Source: Hirsutella rhossiliensis
Taxonomy: Eukaryota; Ascomycota; Sordariomycetes; Hypocreales; Ophiocordycipitaceae
Assembly (NCBI RefSeq): GCF_020360975.1
Contig: NW_025408667.1
Location: forward strand, 930,001-994,000
Length of the DNA: 64,000 bases
Reading direction: 5' to 3'
This document shows positions 10,875-22,400 of the stretch, in pieces; the first letter of the stretch is position 1, and each line of letters starts with the position of its first letter. The position numbers were made by a program, and so were the translations under genes. The notes below the pieces were generated by a model. That model had not been told where the DNA came from, made no database searches, and was given only the letters and a program-made list of their open reading frames with translations.

Positions 10875-12675
10875 TCATTGAGAGTCCCACGGCAATGGAT
10901 ACGTGCCGACCCAGTCCTCGACCTCGCTCCGCAGCTGCACAATCTCGGGTTCATTGTCGCCGTTGCCGAGATGTTCCATGAACAGTTTGAGCTTTCCGGG
11001 GTTCGACTCGCCCCTGTCCCTGGCCGCGTCCCTCGCCGCCTTGGCGACGCGCAGGGTGATGGCGACGGCGCGGTCGACGACGTCGGCGACGCGGACAAAG
11101 TCGTCCTCGCCGAAGCCGCGCGTCGTCATGGCGGGGGTGCCCATGCGGAGCCCGCCCGGTACTAGGGCCGACTTGTCGCCGGGCACCGTGTTCTTGTTGG
11201 CAGCGACGCCGACAAGCTCCAGGACGCGCTCGACCCGGCCGCCGTCGATGCCGTTGGGCTTGAGGTCGACCAAGACCAGGTGGTTGTCGGTGCCGCCCGA
11301 GACGATGCTGTAGCCCAGGCCGCCGTTGCCCTTTGCTTCGCCCAGGCGCTTGGCAAAGGCCTTTGCGTTGGAGAGAATCTGGCCCTGGTAGGCGTGAAAG
11401 TCTGGAGACTGGGCCTGTTTGAGAGCCACGGCAAGCGCTGTGATGGTATGGTTGTGGGGCCCGCCCTGGTGGCCAGGGAAGACGGACGAGTTGATGGGGC
11501 CCTCGAGGTCATACATCTCGTCTTGTCTGGTCTTGGCGTTCTGCCTGCGGACGCCTTTCCGGAAGAAAATCAGGGCCCCTCGCGGCCCGCGCAGGCTCTT
11601 GTGGCTGGTGGTGGTGACGATGTCGGCGTGAGAAAAGGGGCTCGGCAAGACCTTGGCGGCGACGAGGCCCGAGATGTGAGCCATGTCAGCCAGCAGGTAG
11701 GCGTTGGCCTTGTCGCAAATGTCGCGCATGCGCTTGTAGTCGATCAAGCGACTGTAGGCGCTGGCACCGGCCACGATGATTTTGGGGCGGTACAGGAGGG
11801 CCATCTCCTCAAGCTTGTCGTAGTCGATGAGACCAGTGGACTCGTCTAGGCGGTAGGGCAGCGTCTCAAAGTACTTTGAGATGAAGGAGATCTTTTTGGT
11901 CGGTGTTTGGTATCCATGCGACAGATGGCCGCCGTGAGGCAGGTCGAGACCCATGAGTCGGTCGTGCGTGTTCATCAAGGCCGAGTACACGTACAGGTTA
12001 GCGGGCGCACCGGAGAGAGCTGTCCAAAGCAAGTCAGCCCTTTGCCCGTCTGAGGCTCACCGACACGCCTCGACCTACCCTGAACGTTGACGCCCCAGTT
12101 CTTGGCGTCGAGGCCGAACAGCTCGAGGGCACGCCGTTGGCAGAGACGCTCAGACTTGTCAATGAACTCGTTGCCGCCGTAGTACCGGGCGCCAGGGTAG
12201 CCCTCGGAGTACTTATCTGTTGTGACCCCGTCAGCCCAGTTGAAGGACAGAGTGCTTGTGTGGACACTCACTCTGCATGACGCTGCCGAGCGCATCGAGA
12301 ACAGCCTGTGAAGTAAAGTTCTCGGAGGGAATCAGGTTGATGAAATGCTTCTGCCGTTTTTTCTCCTTGACGCCTCTCTGTCAGTCGCGAACCGTGGCGT
12401 CTTTTGGGAGGCGAGCGGAACAAACATTTTCGATGATATCAAACACGGCTGGATCCGCTTGTTGGAGGTGGGCGGCGAGGAGCTGGGAAGGCGGTGTCAG
12501 CATCTCCAATGCGCCATCCGGCATGGCTTCGCCTGCGAACCTGCTGCTGGCCGTCTTGAGCCAAGGAGGCCTTGGTCCTCCGAGCCGCACATGGCAGAGC
12601 CCCGGCAGGCTTAAGCACTGGCCGCGCAATGCCACCGAGGGCCCGGCGGGTGCCTCGCAGACAGGCAAAAGACAT
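10875..12675 (-). CDS. SHM1: serine hydroxymethyltransferase, mitochondrial
   Basis: PLP enzyme interconverting serine plus THF with glycine plus methylene-THF. Coding order: 12541-12675, 12426-12482, 12272-12365, 12079-12216 and 10875-12019, giving 522 aa. The first 45 residues ([15 protein letters not shown]...) are Arg/Ala-rich and lack acidic residues until about position 41, a mitochondrial presequence; the downstream residues also follow the mitochondrial form. PLP-binding Lys is K282 ([13 protein letters not shown]). [16 protein letters not shown] and [11 protein letters not shown] are family signatures. The first intron (58 bp) has a clean CTGAC branch site and joins DGQQQ to [11 protein letters not shown]. 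For the second intron I chose the acceptor at 12366; an upstream CAG is also in frame and would add four residues (RGVK), but it lies directly after the branch site. Convergent with the fusion gene. Confidence 0.92.
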
Positions 12676-14029
12676 GGCTGGCTGCAAAAGAGGAGACGCA
12701 CGCGGAAAGCTGCGACGCGGGGAGAGCTGCGAGACGGACAAAGAGTCAAGCAATGGCTGGTTGGATCCGGCAGCCTCTCAAGCCGCCACGCCAGAGAGAA
12801 GTGGGAGCGGGGCAGCGGAAGCGGGCAGCAGAAGAGAGAGGCCGTTGCCGCCGAGGTGACTTGACGATGGCCTGATGGTACGAGCCGTAGTCGCTGTAAT
12901 TTCTTGGTCATAGCCGACTCGCCCCGACGCCGGGGCCCGATAGCCGGCCGCCCCCGCAGATATTCTACAGGCTGCAGCCACTGGGCTGAGGAGGTACCTT
13001 TTCTCCCGGTCCAGGTACTTCAGTGCCCGCAATATTCTTTTCCCGCTCCAGCCCTCTCCATATCCTCGGCGTCCCATATCCGCAAGCCATGCTCTTCTTT
13101 TCTCTCCCTTTCCCCCTCTTTATCAACTAAAGATGGGCGTGATGAGACCGCTACCTCCAGCCATTCTGCACTCCGCACCTCCTCGCCCTTGACGGGGTTC
13201 GAGGCAGGCAACGGGGGCCATGCTGATATGCCATGGCACACCTCACCACCTTACGGGGCAATGTGATGGGACCTGATCCATTCCTTTGGTTGATCCCCGA
13301 CGAAGCTTGTCGGCCCTTTTTTTCCCTCCAGACTTGTCCTTCATACTGCACTCATCCCTCTAATTCCCACCTTACGTAGCTTTCCCTTCTGTCGTGCGAA
13401 TCTTTAAAGAGCTACTTTGTTTTGCTTGTATAGCTCTGAAAGCACTGTATCTTCAACCTCTGCACCAGGTGGGCGAGGTTTTCGGCGCTGGATTCTTGCA
13501 TCCCATCTGCCAACCTCTGAATGTTGTTTCTGGGCTGCGACAAGGCATTGACCGTTTATGCCCGCCCGGCTTGAGCGTAATCACGTCTCATCTGTGACTG
13601 TCGCGGCTTACCGCGACGAGCGTGGTTTGCCGGCTCTTCTCCGCTGCCCACTCTCCATTGACAGTGTTGTACGCGTCAAGGAAAATCCATGCGATCATAT
13701 ATACAATGACATGTTCGTCGCTACTACGACATGGAGAGCTTTGGCGAGGGCAAGACGAAAAGCAAGCGGTCATAAGATACCACGCTCTGGCAACCAGGTC
13801 AGGAGCCGCCGAGAGCAGGGGAGAGCGAATCTTGCGGGCATGCGACAGACCCAGTCTTGTTGCCTGGCCTTTCAAAACTTGAGCATCGTCGATTCCATTT
13901 TCAATGCTACACGCCCGAAACCCTGCCGGCTCGACTGCAGAAACCAGAGGGGCATAAAAAAAGACCCAACCCGTAGACTCCGAATGCAGCCTCCTCTCAA
14001 GACCGAAATGTCGTCGTAGTCCACGAAGT
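12676..14029. other. intergenic, SHMT promoter and eL19 3' region
   Basis: About 1.35 kb without a supportable gene. A 153-codon plus-strand frame at 13558-14019 has no family features and runs into the eL19 3' end. It is judged spurious. Confidence 0.55.
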
Positions 14030-14898
14030 CTACTCCTCGGCCATCATGGCATTCCGCTTCGCCGTGGCCCTCTCCACCTTGCGCTCGCGAGCAGCCTTGG
14101 TCTTTGCGCGCTTGGCGTCCATCTCCTCCTTGAGCATCTGCTCACGGTGCTTCTCGGCCTTGGCACGGTGGATCTGTTGAGGGTTGTCAGTATGACGGTG
14201 TGCGCTCTGCTTCTGGCCCAAGTCGAAACCACCCGGCAAAGAATCGACGGCTCCCCAAAGCAAGACTTATGCTGCGGCGAGGGAATACGTACGTGCTCAA
14301 CCAGGGCACGCTTGTGCTTGAACGTGTTACCCTTGCTCAGGTGGTACAGCTCGTGGTACAGATGCTTGTCGATCTTGCCAGAGGCGCGATACTTGACGAG
14401 GAGGCGGCGGAGGACTCGCAGGCGGCGCATCCAGAGAACCTGGGAGGGCATGCGGGCGTCGGCGGTACCCTTTCTCTTACCGTAGCCACGGTGTCGGCCT
14501 TCTCTTCGGGCGAGGTTCAGCTCGCGGGCTCGGGATCGCGAGTGCATGGTGACGGGCTTGCGGATGATGAGGCCATCGGCGACGAGCTTGCGGACCGTCT
14601 GGCGCGAGTTGGCGTTGGAGATCTCGCTCTGCTCATTGGGATCCAGCCAGATCTTGCGCTTGCCGCAGCCGATGACCGACGCGGCAAGACGCTTCTGAGT
14701 TCGCAGGTTGACCCTGAGGAAGAGGAAGAGGCAATTGTCAGCCTATGGTGATCTCGTCTTGGTGTCTTGTCATGGACATCTGTGACATGCTCGACTGCGT
14801 CGAGACCACGGGCTCTGCTGCATCGGCCCACTGCCGCAAGCACTCCGTGGCAGGACCGCCGCTCTTGTTCCATTTCGTCGCAATTGCTGTACTCACAT
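14030..14898 (-). CDS. RPL19: 60S ribosomal protein eL19
   Basis: Large-subunit ribosomal protein. Exons in coding order: 14897-14898 (only the bases AT), 14293-14713 and 14030-14173, giving 188 aa. The protein starts [20 protein letters not shown], carries the conserved WLDPNE and [14 protein letters not shown] blocks, and ends in a long basic helix, all typical of eL19. The start codon is split: exon 1 supplies AT followed by GTGAGT, and exon 2 supplies G after CTCAG. Yeast RPL19A/B have the same two-base first exon, so the position is ancient. The introns are 183 and 119 bp; I looked for C/D snoRNA boxes in both and found none. Confidence 0.96.
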
Positions 14899-15493
14899 CT
14901 TGACGCTTGTTGGTGGTGATGGCCGATCCTCGATGGGTGTAGGGAGGTTGAAGTCAAGGAGGGGTTTCCGTGGCCAGAATTTCTCGGGCGCCGCACATTC
15001 CCGCTCAGAGTTTGTGGGTTCACGTGCACTAGTCCAGCGATTCGCGCTAAGCGAGGGCTCTGATGAGTCATCGCCAAGATGGTCTTATCACGTGATTCTG
15101 CTGACCCCTTACAGCATCTACCTCCTAGTACAGGAACCTCGAGGAGTTGGCCGCAGGTACCTCCTTAAGTCCTCGATACGCTTATAATATCCGAGTTCAC
15201 GGCCATGGCTCCAGAATCCTTTCGTGGCCCCACCCTTACTCTTTCTCCGAGTTTAGCTGGGTGTAGATTATCTATTATCGCGGCATAGTATACTATAACC
15301 TACGAAGTATCCGTACGTCCCGACAATTTCCTAGTTCATACTATAACACTAATTGCTCGATCTCTGGCTTTGCAACTTCCGCGGTTTAGCATGTAATAAA
15401 CTCGGCCTAGATGGGGTCCACCTACCAGACTTTGACTTCTACGAAGTCTTGCATTAGTTCTCTACACTATTCTCACTAGACACTAGCAATACT

Positions 15494-15805
15494 ATGATCC
15501 TTAGACATTTAAAAGCGGGAGAGGAGATAGAGGAGTATAGGCAGAAAGTCGATGACGTATTTGAGCGAGGACAATTCCCTGACGTCCATGAACTCTTCGC
15601 AGGTAAGATTATTATAAAGTGTTGGCAGAACAACACTCTAGCATGAGGACGTTTTGCGAGAATTACGCATATATTCATGATCGAGACACAAGCGATGCCA
15701 CATATCATTGAGAAGGCTGGGAGGTCTTGCCACAACCTCAGGCTAACGACGTTCGAGTCGTACAGGGTCAACTTGAAACTATTCGTTCTCGCCGATATTA
15801 GTTAA
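15494..15805 (+). pseudogene. possible degraded coding fragment (transposon gag-like?)
   Basis: A frame of about 104 codons begins with ATG and stays open for roughly 50 codons (MILRHLKAGEEIEEYRQKVD..., ending near CWQNNTLA). It then meets a single TGA and continues open for another 50 codons. The charged first half has the feel of a retroelement gag segment, but I cannot name a family. The AT-rich setting and the internal stop suggest a decayed, possibly RIP-mutated, copy. Low confidence; it could be chance. Confidence 0.25.
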
Positions 15806-16390
15806 TAACTCGCTGGTTTCTAATCATAGCGTGTCCAACGTATGTCGGCCCGTACTAACGCGTTAGTCGGCATCCAGCTTTCAAAGAGCATCCATCATCC
15901 ATGCTACCCTCCGAGCTATCGATGGGGTCGGGCCCGTCTACGAACTGGCACGTGTGGTATGATAATACCTACCTAATTCCTGGACTATTTTCCGGTTGTT
16001 CACGCAAGCTACGCACCCAGGCACCATGATTGATGCTTAAATGTCGAAGGTGACGATTTGATCTGGCTCATACACTCTAAGTTTAGTTCTGTTAATGGTT
16101 GATCTATGGCCATATCTCCAGTAATGACGGATGGGCAGGCGAAGGTCTCGTGTCCCTGCCACAAGCTCATTCATTCAGCCAGGCCACGAGTATTCTTCAG
16201 TCTTCGTCTTCATTTGTCTGATGCCCGTTCTTGGCGCCGTCGTTGTAAAAGAGCCTGGACCAGGGTTGGCGCACGGTGCGGTGCGCCTGGTAGCTGCTCA
16301 TCAGCTCGCCTACAACACACCACCTCTATGCCGGTAAACCGAGCCGCTCTCTCCATGTCCATTGGCACATTCATATTTACATTCATTCCA

Positions 16391-16428
16391 CCATAGCTGG
16401 ACCATAGCTGGACCATAGCTGGACCATA
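16391..16428 (+). repeat. 11-bp tandem repeat, about 3.5 copies
   Basis: Unit CCATAGCTGGA at 16391, 16402 and 16413 plus a partial fourth copy, just 3' of the GCN1 stop codon (in its presumed 3' UTR). Confidence 0.9.
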
Positions 16429-16453
16429 CCTCGTCTTGATGCACCCCCTAACG

Positions 16454-19400
16454 TTAAGAAAAAGTCTCACCCGCAACTTGCAGCTTGCCCACGCTCCAAA
16501 TCTCCTTTTCATCCTCCTGCTCGTCATTCGACAGACCCAACCCCCCTTGGCCCCCCTCGGCCTCTCTCCTCTCTCGAGCCTGCGTGCCGAGCCTGATGGC
16601 AACTCTCTTGAAATAGTCCGTCATGCTCCTCTTGGTGTTAGGCGGCATGCTCGCTCCGGGGCCGGCCATGAACTTGTCAAACACCCGGCTCTCTTCATCT
16701 GCCACGCAAAACAGCTCGACAAATGCCGCCTCGGCCGCCAGCTTGACGGGGATGACTGCGTCTCTGACGCTGGCAAAGATGGGCGGCGCGAGAGTTGGCA
16801 CATGAGGTCGCACCAGTTCCATGTTTGTCCTGCTGAGCGTCCGCGTGATCACGAGGGCTAGCCGACGAGAATCTGTAGGATTGCCTGGCTCGATGACTTT
16901 GGCCAATGTCTCAAACATCTTTTTCATGCTGTCGAAGCTCTTGGGGGGAGACGTGAGCAGCACCTTGCCCGTTGCTAGGATGACATTATCGGCAACGTAC
17001 GTCTGCATAAAAGCCAGTCAGTGAAGCTCAAGTCCATTCTTCAGTTCTCAAATCCACGTACATTCTTGTTGGTCATGCCCTGGCAGAGCAAATCTGGGAG
17101 CTCCTCCGCCATGGCGCTTTGCAGAAGAGTGTCCGGCGACTCTACGAGCACCGCGTTGAGAGCGAGCGCAGATGAATGGCTGACGTGGTTGGTCATGACC
17201 CGGTGTTTCAGAAGCGTCATTGCAGCATCCTCGGGCACGTTCTTAATCAGCGCCCCCAGGAGCTTTGCGTTGGTGACCGTCATTATGTCGTCTCTCTCGT
17301 CGGCCTCCATGTCGATCAACGAGAGCACAGCAGATCGTGACGACTCGCCCATGTTGGCCCCAGCTCTGCTAATGACTTCAAAGAGAGCCTTGAGCATGGC
17401 CGTCTTCACCCCAGGGTCCGCCGTCTTCGATCCAGTGACCAGTTCAGCTATCAAGGGGTCGATTCGAGGAGTGTACTTGATCAAAGTCCCCAGCGCCTTG
17501 GCAGCTCTCGTTCTCAGCGTCTCACTTGAGGCGTCTGCCAGCGACTTGGCAAAGGTCCGCTGCAGCTGCGGAAGGAAAGGCTTGAGCGCCGTAGGCATCT
17601 TCTCCAGCAGGTTATTCAAGGTGAGAAGAATGGCCGCCTTGACCTCGGTTGCGCGTTCAGACACGACCCGGATTAGCGGGCCCGTGATTTGGGTGACGAA
17701 GGGCTTGAGCGAAGGCTCGCTGGTCCTGTCCACAATGTCGGAAATACCCAGCGCTGCCTGGACTCTCTGTTCGGCCGTTCCGTTCATTAGACCCTGCAGG
17801 AAGATGGGCAGAACCGCGTTGATGCCTTTGGGGAGCTCGAACCCGCGCAGGTTTGCTCCTGGAACGCCGACCCGCTGCAGAGTCTGCCGAGTCGACACAA
17901 CGAGAGACTCCATCTCCTCCTTCTTGAGCCTCTTTGTAAACTCACTGAGAGCGGCCCACGCAGCCTTGACAACGTCCATATCGCCGTCGCCAAAGGAATT
18001 GAGCAGCGAGCGAATAATGTCTTGATTGTAGCGCGAGTAGTCAACCGTTGTTGAGGAGAAAAAGTTTCCAAGGTGACGCGCAGTGGCTGCTCTTCTTCGG
18101 TGATCATCGTGCTTCAAGAGCCCTAAAAGGACATTCATGACCGTGTTGAGACCGTCGTACTCGTCTATGGATTGGACGACGGTGTCGAATGAAGTCTCCA
18201 GCTCTGCCCGAAGATCGTCTTCCTTGCAGTTGATCTCATTTTCCATCAGAGCGTTGATGATGTTGGGCAAGCGTCGATTCATGGCAGCTCCGGCAACCCT
18301 TGACAACGAGGCCAGGGCCTTGGCGTCAAATGCGGTGATGGGCGGTGTTGTCAATGTTGGAATCAAGTTGGGCAGAATGATATTCGATCGCGTAGTCTCA
18401 GTGAGGAGCGTGAGAAGAGCCGATAGAGCGTTGTCTGCCTCAGTCTCTGAACGAAGGAGATTGAGAAGGAAGGGAAGAACTTGATCGACGGCCCGCTTGC
18501 CAAGAATCTGCTGCAGCGAGTCAAATGCCTCTGCAGCGGCTTCCCTGACCTCTTCGTCCGAGTCCGTGAGTGCGGTTCGTACGACCGAGATGAGTGTCTT
18601 CTCATGGTCTTCCAAGGCCTCGGGCGATGCTGAGGAGATGAGTTCTCGAAGAGCCAGGCAGATGCCCTGCTTTGCATCGGAATCAGTCGACGATTGAAGG
18701 CTTTGCTCCAGGGTTGGCAACAAGCTGGACAGAACCCCATCTCCGGCTTTGCGGATAAGCTCGCCGAGCGCGTTGCTGGCAATGACTTTTTGCTCCATGT
18801 TGGAGCTCCCCAGGCGTCTGATGAGCAGCTGCGTGAGGGTCGGAACAAGCTCCTTAAGCGTTCTCGGGCTGGAGACCAGGACCTTCCACACCGCCATGGC
18901 AGCCGAGCGAACGGCGCCTGCAGTATCGCAGCGGCAAACGTAGAGCGCCGAGAGAATTTTGTTACGCTTCTCCTCCCCGAGAACTTCCTTGAGGGATACG
19001 CTCGCTTCTTTGCCGTCATCCTCCTCCTCCTCCTCATCGTCGTCCTCGTCGTTCGCCTTGACGCCAGTGAGGTTGAAGAGGAGGTCACCAACGAGCTCAA
19101 CAGAGCTGAGACGAATCCTGTAGTTGTCGTCTGCCAGGCCACGCTCAAGCTCTGGCAAGAGGAGGTCGATGGCGCGGATGGCAAAGTTCTTAACAAGGAG
19201 TCGGCCGGCTCGAAGGGCGGTTTCCCGGATCGACTCGACGTCGTCTGCCAGCCCTGCCAGGATAGGCGGAACAATACGGCCAAGGTAGCTGGAAAAGCTG
19301 TTACCGAAGCAAACAGGAAGGAAGATGAAGAGGGACATGAAGCCCTCCCGGACTGCTGGCTTGGAGGACTCGATGTTCTGCAGGATTGTCGGCAGCGTTT

Positions 19401-22400
19401 CTTCCAACCGTGTTGTTCCCAGCCCAGCAAGCACCTCACTGAGCGCCTGGGCAGAGCCAAGACGGTCTCCTGCGCCCGTATCTGACTTGAGAGTCTGCAT
19501 CAAGCCGGGAATGAGATCGGGCAGAGAGTCCTCGCCCAGTTTCTCGACAAGCGAGCCGAGCGCTCGGGATGCCGTTGCGCGGGTGGTCGGCACTGGGTCG
19601 ACGGCAGCAATCTTGAGACCGGCGACAAGGATGGGGAGATGAAAGATGATGTCCTTTTTCTCTGTCAGATGGGCCAAGCTGCCAATGACCTGAGCTGCCT
19701 TTCGCTTGGTGTTGGAACGATCCCCCAGCCCACGCTGCAGGATTCGAGTGACCAACGCCAGAGATGGGGCGTCGAGATAATGCACAAACTGCACCTTGAT
19801 GAGAGAGTCCAGCGCTTCATCGGTGTACTTGGTGGGGTCGCTGAGTGCTTTGAGGAGCACATCAACCAGGCTCTTGACTTCCGGATTGGTGATGACTTCG
19901 CCGAAGCGCTTCAGGCTTCTATTTGCGGCGGCTCGGACCTCTTTGTGACTGTCATTCAACACACCAGTCAACGGGGGGATGATATCCGGTAGACTGTTGG
20001 CCAGCTGGTTCGGATCGAGATATGCCATGGCGCCGAGAAGGTCACAAGCACCTCGCTTAGTGCGCCATTGCTGGTCATCAAGTCCGTCCAAGAGAGTCGG
20101 CATGATTTGTTTCACGCCGTAAGAGCTCAATTTGCCGAAGCATGCCTTGGCGGCTGCAAGGCAGGCGTCTCGCACATCGCCGTTGCTGTCGCCAAAGCCG
20201 CCGAGGAGTAACGGCACGATCTGGATGACATATGGCTCGAACAGACGGCCAAGAACTGTAGACAGGAGCTCGAATGCCAGAAGAGCAGCTTCTCGCTGAT
20301 GTGCGTCCTTCTTGTTGTCCATGGCTCCTTTCAGTGTTGACAGGATTCGATATTCTCGGAGCGTGGAGATGCCTCTCCCGAGGACCAATCCAGATAGGCC
20401 ATACGCGGCACCTCTCTGACCGGCATACGTCTTGGAGTTGAGCAATTCATCCATGACTTTGTCGAAATATTTGGACGACTTGTCTGAGCAGACCTTGACG
20501 AGCGGAGGCAGACACTCGGCAATTGCGTATTGGACGGTTTCCGACGGAGTGCTCAGGGTTGCCAGCAGCCGTTCAACCACGACGGGTATTTTGGCGTCGC
20601 CCGGCTTCAAGTGTCGTGCCAAAGCTCCATAGATGATGATGACGGCCTCGTTCACCCGGTCAGCGGTCTCGCTGTTCTTGTCTGGTTGCTCCAGCGTGCG
20701 CTCAAACTTCTTCATCAGTTGATCAATCATTTCCTTGCCGTGGACCTCAGTTGCTCGAATAGCCACGTCCAGCATTTCTCCCCGGACAGTGTCGCTCTTG
20801 TCGCCGAGAGGTCCGGCCCCGATCAGGAAATTGAAGAGATCATCGATTTGCTCTTTATCCATGACAGAAGTGAGCTCCTTGAAGGCTGCCGCAGTGCCGT
20901 GTCTGGATTCCCAAGGGTCGGATAGATCCATCTTCTTGGGCATTCCAAACTCGTCGAGCTGCTGGACCTTGGGTTTTGCAAGCTCCAGATACATGGACTT
21001 AAGATGAGGAATGACTTCACCCAGGGTTTCCTTGTGCGACTGTGCCGAGTCTGCCAAGGAGCGCGCCGCTGCCCTACGTAACTGAGAATCCTTGCTCTCT
21101 AGATACGGCACCATCCTCATGGGAACTGTGGCATTGATATCGAAGCCGCTCTCTTCCCAAATTTCTCTCCCAAGTCCGCGGTTTTCTTCCACGTCGTCGT
21201 GGCACGCGAGCCATATCTCGTCGGAATAGCCGAGATCGCTCATATCGACGTCGGCGCTGATTGACTGCAACACGGTTGTCCTGACCCCGGCGTGGGATAC
21301 AGTCGCTCCCTTGGCCAACACCATCATCTCGTCTTGGTTCATGTTGGGTGCTATGCAGCGACAGGCATCGGCAAAGCATTCCCTGACGAGTTTATAGTGC
21401 TGGGCGTGAGCCTGCATTGCCTGGATGAGAACTGTCATGAGCTCTGCACGGGAAATTGCCTCATCTTCGCACACGTCGGTGTGAGAGGAGAGGAATTCCA
21501 GGGCCAGCACAAGTTGTGCGTCGCGGTCATCTTCAGCTTCTCCCAATCCGCCTTGACGCAGAATCTCCAGAACGAGTGGCATGACGTATATCAGAGAGAC
21601 GGCATCAAATGGCCGCTGCTCTCCAGCAAAACGGAGGCGGTAGAGGACTCGTGTGACGAGATCCTCGAGGCGTTCTTGGTCGTAAGTATTGGACAGCGTC
21701 GCCCCTCGGACTCGCAAAGATGCTACTCCAATGAAAGGGCGCACGGAACCCAACCTCGTCGCCACCTTGTCGGAACAGACAATGTAAGCCAATGAAGCCG
21801 CATCCCCAATGATGAGGCTGGCGCCAGCGTCCGTAATGCCAAGGAGCAAAGCAACAGCAGTACCGAGCCAAAGCGTGGCATCGGTCGGGGGCCCCGTTGC
21901 AAGAGACTTGATAATGCCAATGCCGCGCATAAACTTTGCTTCAACTTCTCGAAGGGTTTTTCTGATCTGGGTTTCCTTCTTCAGTTGAGCGTTCACTTTG
22001 GATGATTCCTCAGCGGTGAGCTTTCGTTGCTGCCCCTTTTTCTGTTCCAGTTGGGTCCTAAGCTCCTCTTCCCATTTCAGGATGTCGTAATCCTTGCTGT
22101 TCTTGTTGGGAACCGTGCTTTGTTTCTTTTTGGCAAGGACGTCAACAAAACAGGTTTCATCTGGGGTCCTGAAGATGGCTGCCTCGACAGGTCCGACGTT
22201 GCTGATCTGGCCAGCATCAAGATCTCTGCTGACGAGCTCCATCACCCGTGGAATGACGACATCAGGCGCGACAAAGGCTAATTCGGCAGCGGCATTGTAC
22301 GCAGCTTGTTTGAAGAGGTCCGACTTTGGTTTCTTTGCGTCAGCAACATCTACACAACAGCGGCGAATCTGCACCAAAGAGGCATACCGGCTGGTCAAGA

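Larger units (their letters stand above)
14899..16453. other. intergenic, AT-richer gap with possible element relic
   Basis: Holds the eL19 promoter on its left and the GCN1 3' region on its right. Between about 15200 and 16100 the base composition shifts to AT-rich with many TATAACT-type words, unlike the GC-rich surroundings. The one protein-like trace is listed separately. Confidence 0.55.

Noticed and set aside
13558..14019. 153-codon plus-strand frame
   Set aside because: Runs into the eL19 3' end and shows no conserved motif.
14174..14292. eL19 second intron as a snoRNA host
   Set aside because: No RTGATGA/CTGA pair at the right spacing and no H/ACA box; same for the 183-bp first intron.
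15740..15775. GTTCGAGTCGT word resembling a T arm
   Set aside because: The loop would be six bases and there is no D-arm box or acceptor stem.
17021..18025. 334-codon plus-strand frame antisense to GCN1
   Set aside because: Shadow of the GCN1 reading frame; no family features of its own.
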